Positions 12,992-14,603 of a stretch of DNA of 14,603 bases are shown here, in pieces. A program made the translations under genes and the position numbers. How positions within the stretch are numbered: position 1 is the first letter of the stretch; each line of letters begins with the position of its first letter. This DNA is from JBAZYZ01 sp964366065 (GTDB lineage: Bacteria; Patescibacteriota; Minisyncoccia; Phycocordibacterales; VMEP01). Below the pieces are notes generated by a model. It was given only the letters and a program-made list of their open reading frames with translations, was not told the origin of the DNA and made no database searches. Where the stretch lies: positions 1 through 14,603 of the forward strand of contig CAYISF010000012.1 in NCBI GenBank assembly GCA_964366065.1. Reading direction: 5' to 3'.

Positions 12992-13175
12992 GGCAAAAAC
13001 ATCAACCAAGGCGCGTTCGGCCAAGAAGCCAAAATTTAGCTCGCGGAAAGTGAACCGCTGTTTTAAGTGCGGCCGCAAACGCGGTTTTATGCGCGATTTC
13101 GGCTTGTGCCGCATATGTTTCCGTGAACTTGCCAATGAAGGCATGATTCCGGGCATTAAGAAATCAAGTTGGTAA
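12990..13175 (+). CDS. rpsN: 30S ribosomal protein uS14, zinc-binding form
   Basis: 30S head protein. The 61-residue form has four zinc-ligand cysteines: CFKC (24-27) and CRIC (40-43), around GRKRGFMRDFGL. The basic start KTSTKARSAKKPKFSSRK and the end GMIPGIKKSSW are typical. First gene after the promoter at 12804. No SD; its ATG overlaps the stem of a type A right unit. In many bacteria it follows rplE directly; here an inserted gene separates them. Confidence 0.97.
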   Translation: MAKTSTKARSAKKPKFSSRKVNRCFKCGRKRGFMRDFGLCRICFRELANEGMIPGIKKSSW

Positions 13176-13184
13176 TGGCTTTGC

Positions 13185-13224
13185 CCCCGCTTTTGTTTTC
13201 AACTTTTTGAAAACAAAAGCGGGG
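13185..13224. other. Perfect 16-bp hairpin after rpsN
   Basis: CCCCGCTTTTGTTTTC (13185-13200) pairs fully with GAAAACAAAAGCGGGG (13209-13224), loop AACTTTTT. No T tract follows, so it is not an ordinary terminator. It occupies the place where the left unit sits in other type A copies. Confidence 0.7.
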
Positions 13225-13236
13225 CCGCAAAACATT

Positions 13237-13371
13237 ACCCAGCCCTTTCCTTATTAATCTTGGAGACGGTCGTAAAAATAATGTTTTTATCCAAAATTAA
13301 CAAATCGTAGTAAAGATAAACAAAGAAAGAGCTGGGTGGCGATTTTTAAGTCGCTCCGCTCGTTAAAAATC
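13237..13371 (+). repeat. Type A structured spacer element, rpsN–rpsH copy (left unit replaced)
   Basis: Long stem: ACCCAGCCCTTTCCTT (13237-13252) with AAAGAAAGAGCTGGGT (13322-13337), two mismatches. Right unit 13341-13371: GATTTTT and AAAAATC around AAGTCGCTCCGCTCGTT, ending four bases before the rpsH ATG. The centre is A/T rich and lacks the paired-loop module. Instead of a left unit there is the 16-bp hairpin at 13185. Confidence 0.75.
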
Positions 13372-13375
13372 AGCC

Positions 13376-13765
13376 ATGGACCCTATCAGCGACATGATCA
13401 TCCAAATTAAGAATGCCAGCAACGCCGGTAAAGACGTTATTTTGGTGCCGCATTCAAAGGTAAAATTTGCCATCGCGACCGCGCTTATGAAAACCGGCTT
13501 TGTCGGCAATGTGGCCAAGCGAACCAAAAAGACCAAAAAGTTGATTGAAATCGCCATAGTTTACGGCGCCGACGGCAAACCGAAAGTGCAGGACGTAAAA
13601 CGTATTTCCAAGCCGTCACGGCGCGTGTATAAGAGCGTGAAAGAATTGCGGCCAATTCGACAGGGATATGGCATTACTCTTCTTTCAACCCCGAAAGGCA
13701 TTCTTTCGGATAAAGAAGCGCGGAAGGAGCATGTCGGCGGAGAAGTAATTCTTACCATATGGTAA
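13376..13765 (+). CDS. rpsH: 30S ribosomal protein uS8
   Basis: Binds the central domain of 16S rRNA and in E. coli represses the spc operon. 129 residues, normal. Landmarks are MDPISDMIIQIKNASNAGKD, VPHSKVKFAIATALMKTGF, KVQDVKRISKPSRRVYK, QGYGITLLSTPKGILSDKEA and the end EHVGGEVILTIW. No SD; it begins four bases after the right unit of a type A element. Confidence 0.97.
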   Translation: MDPISDMIIQIKNASNAGKDVILVPHSKVKFAIATALMKTGFVGNVAKRTKKTKKLIEIAIVYGADGKPKVQDVKRISKPSRRVYKSVKELRPIRQGYGITLLSTPKGILSDKEARKEHVGGEVILTIW

Positions 13766-13859
13766 GAAAACTAAAAATGAAAAACGAAAAACTAAAAGAA
13801 AATATACGAAATACTTTTGATGAAAGTTTTTATTTTTTAACTTTTAATTTTTAACTTTC
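13766..13859. repeat. A/T-rich inverted repeat between rpsH and rplF
   Basis: The left arm (13766-13797) consists of AAACTAAAAATG, AAAAACG and AAAAACTAAAAG units. The right arm (13822-13859) consists of GTTTTTATT, TTTAACTTTTAA and TTTTTAACTTTC units. Pairing is mostly A-T with some G·T. It ends two bases before the rplF ATG. The left arm nearly repeats the start of rpmC. Confidence 0.7.
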
Positions 13860-13861
13860 CC

Positions 13862-14401
13862 ATGAGCAGAATCGGCAAACAACCCATCATTTTCCCAAGT
13901 ACCGTCACTGTGACCCAAAACGGTCCGGTCATTGTAGTGAAAGGTCCGCAGGGCGAAATTTCCCGTATCTTTAAAAATGAAAGCGAAATTTCCATTACGA
14001 TTGACGGTTCGTCGATTACCCTTACCCCGAAGAAGGACAACGTTTTTGTCCGCTCTCTCTGGGGAACTTACGCGTCGCACCTGCGAAACATGATAGCCGG
14101 AGTGCAGACGCCGTACGTCAAGAAACTCATTTTGGAAGGAATCGGTTTTAAATCGGATGTATCGGGGACTAATTTAAATCTGGCACTCGGCTTTTCACAT
14201 CCCGTCAAAGTGCCTATTCCGGCGGATATCAAGGTTAAGGCTGAAAAGAATATCATTACCGTAAGCGGAGCGGACAAAGAGCATGTCGGTGAGTTTGCCG
14301 CGAAGGTGCGGGCTATGAAAAAACCGGAACCATATAAGGGTAAAGGTTTTCATTACGACAACGAAGTGGTTCGCCGGAAGCAGGGCAAGAAATCTGCCTA
14401 A
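13862..14401 (+). CDS. rplF: 50S ribosomal protein uL6
   Basis: Binds near the sarcin-ricin loop of 23S rRNA. 179 residues, usual length, made of two related alpha/beta repeats. Landmarks are MSRIGKQPIIFPSTVTVTQN, VKGPQGEISRIF, WGTYASHLRNMIAGVQTPYV, LEGIGFKSDVSGTNLNLALG and the signature end KKPEPYKGKGFHYDNEVVRR. No SD. It is the last gene of the cluster here: rplR, rpsE and rplO do not follow. Confidence 0.97.
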   Translation: MSRIGKQPIIFPSTVTVTQNGPVIVVKGPQGEISRIFKNESEISITIDGSSITLTPKKDNVFVRSLWGTYASHLRNMIAGVQTPYVKKLILEGIGFKSDVSGTNLNLALGFSHPVKVPIPADIKVKAEKNIITVSGADKEHVGEFAAKVRAMKKPEPYKGKGFHYDNEVVRRKQGKKSA

Positions 14402-14500
14402 AACAGAAATTAGAAATTGAAAATTATAAATTAGAAAAATCAAACTTCCAACTTCTAATCTCTAACATCTAAATCTAGCTTCTAGCATCTAACATCTATC
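14402..14500. repeat. Low-complexity TTAGA/TCTAA string between rplF and tsf
   Basis: The left part has AAATTAGAAATTGAAA and AAATTAGAAAAA; the right part has CAACTTCTAATC, CTAACATCTAAATC and CTAGCTTCTAGC units. It forms an imperfect inverted repeat of the kind found before rplN and separates two convergent genes. I see no clear intrinsic terminator in it. Confidence 0.6.
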
Positions 14501-14508
14501 CTCAATTG

Positions 14509-14603
14509 TTATTCCCCCAAAGCTATTCTCTCAAACCGGCCTATCTGAATATTCTCTCCCAATTTTCCTATCACTGATTTAATTAGTTGCTCAACAGTTA
14601 AAG
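14509..14603 (-). CDS. tsf: Elongation factor Ts, C-terminal end only
   Basis: The guanine nucleotide exchange factor for EF-Tu. Only 31 codons are in the window; on the minus strand they read LTVEQLIKSVIGKLG, then ENIQIGRFERIALGE, then TAA (14509-14511). The GKLGENI..RF.R..LGE pattern is the typical end of EF-Ts. The gene enters from the right edge and converges on rplF. It is normally beside rpsB and not at the spc locus. Confidence 0.8.
   Translation of the reverse strand, partial: LTVEQLIKSVIGKLGENIQIGRFERIALGE

Noticed and set aside
12990..13175. Possible programmed frameshift or broken gene at rpsN because its start lies in a hairpin.
   Set aside because: The frame is intact with all four zinc-ligand cysteines and normal length.
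4275..13371. Type A elements as integron attC sites, a CRISPR array or classical REP sequences.
   Set aside because: No GTTRRRY/RYYYAAC ends, no regular direct repeats with spacers, no GTAG-type REP foot, and no recombinase, cas or transposase gene in the window.

Overview
The window carries the str–S10–spc ribosomal protein region of a bacterium that I place, with moderate confidence, in the Candidate Phyla Radiation (Patescibacteria, probably a Parcubacteria-type lineage). The grounds are canonical bacterial gene order, a short four-cysteine uS14, lysine-rich tails on uS10 and uS19, no recognisable Shine-Dalgarno (SD) sequence before the translation or ribosomal protein genes, and spacers packed with inverted repeats. 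No 16S rRNA is present to confirm this.

Layout on the + strand: the 3' part of fusA (1-1021); an insertion holding a small membrane protein (1234-1671) and a divergent-strand lipoprotein (1755-2267, minus); then tuf with its own promoter, rpsJ, rplC, rplD, rplW and rplB. A terminator (7303-7328) and a consensus promoter (7344-7372) follow. The next transcript is rpsS, rplV, rpsC, rplP, rpmC, rpsQ, rplN, rplX and rplE, closed by a terminator (12060-12090). A second insertion with one unrecognised SD-led gene (12178-12732) has its own promoter and terminator. A third promoter (12804-12832) drives rpsN, rpsH and rplF. The window ends in the 3' end of tsf (EF-Ts) on the minus strand, so the spc cluster stops after rplF here.

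The unusual part is the spacers. Most intervals in the cluster hold an imperfect inverted repeat that runs from, or even overlaps, the upstream stop codon to just before the next start codon. Several unrelated sequence families do this. The richest (called type A here) precedes rplC, rpsS, rplV, rpsC, rplX and rpsH, with a partial copy before rpsN. It combines a left unit carrying AAGGAG-like sequence, a long variable stem, a right hairpin that ends 1-6 bases before the ATG, and in three copies a central pair of hairpins whose invariant loops GAATA and TATTC are complementary while their stems change with pairing kept. This is the best candidate for an undescribed structured RNA (or DNA) system, perhaps linking termination of one gene to initiation of the next without a local SD.

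Other points: a diverged second copy of the uL2 C-terminal tail lies downstream of rplB; three promoters share a small hairpin with a U-rich tail near the predicted RNA start; and the start of uL29 is nearly identical to a spacer repeat arm found before rplF.
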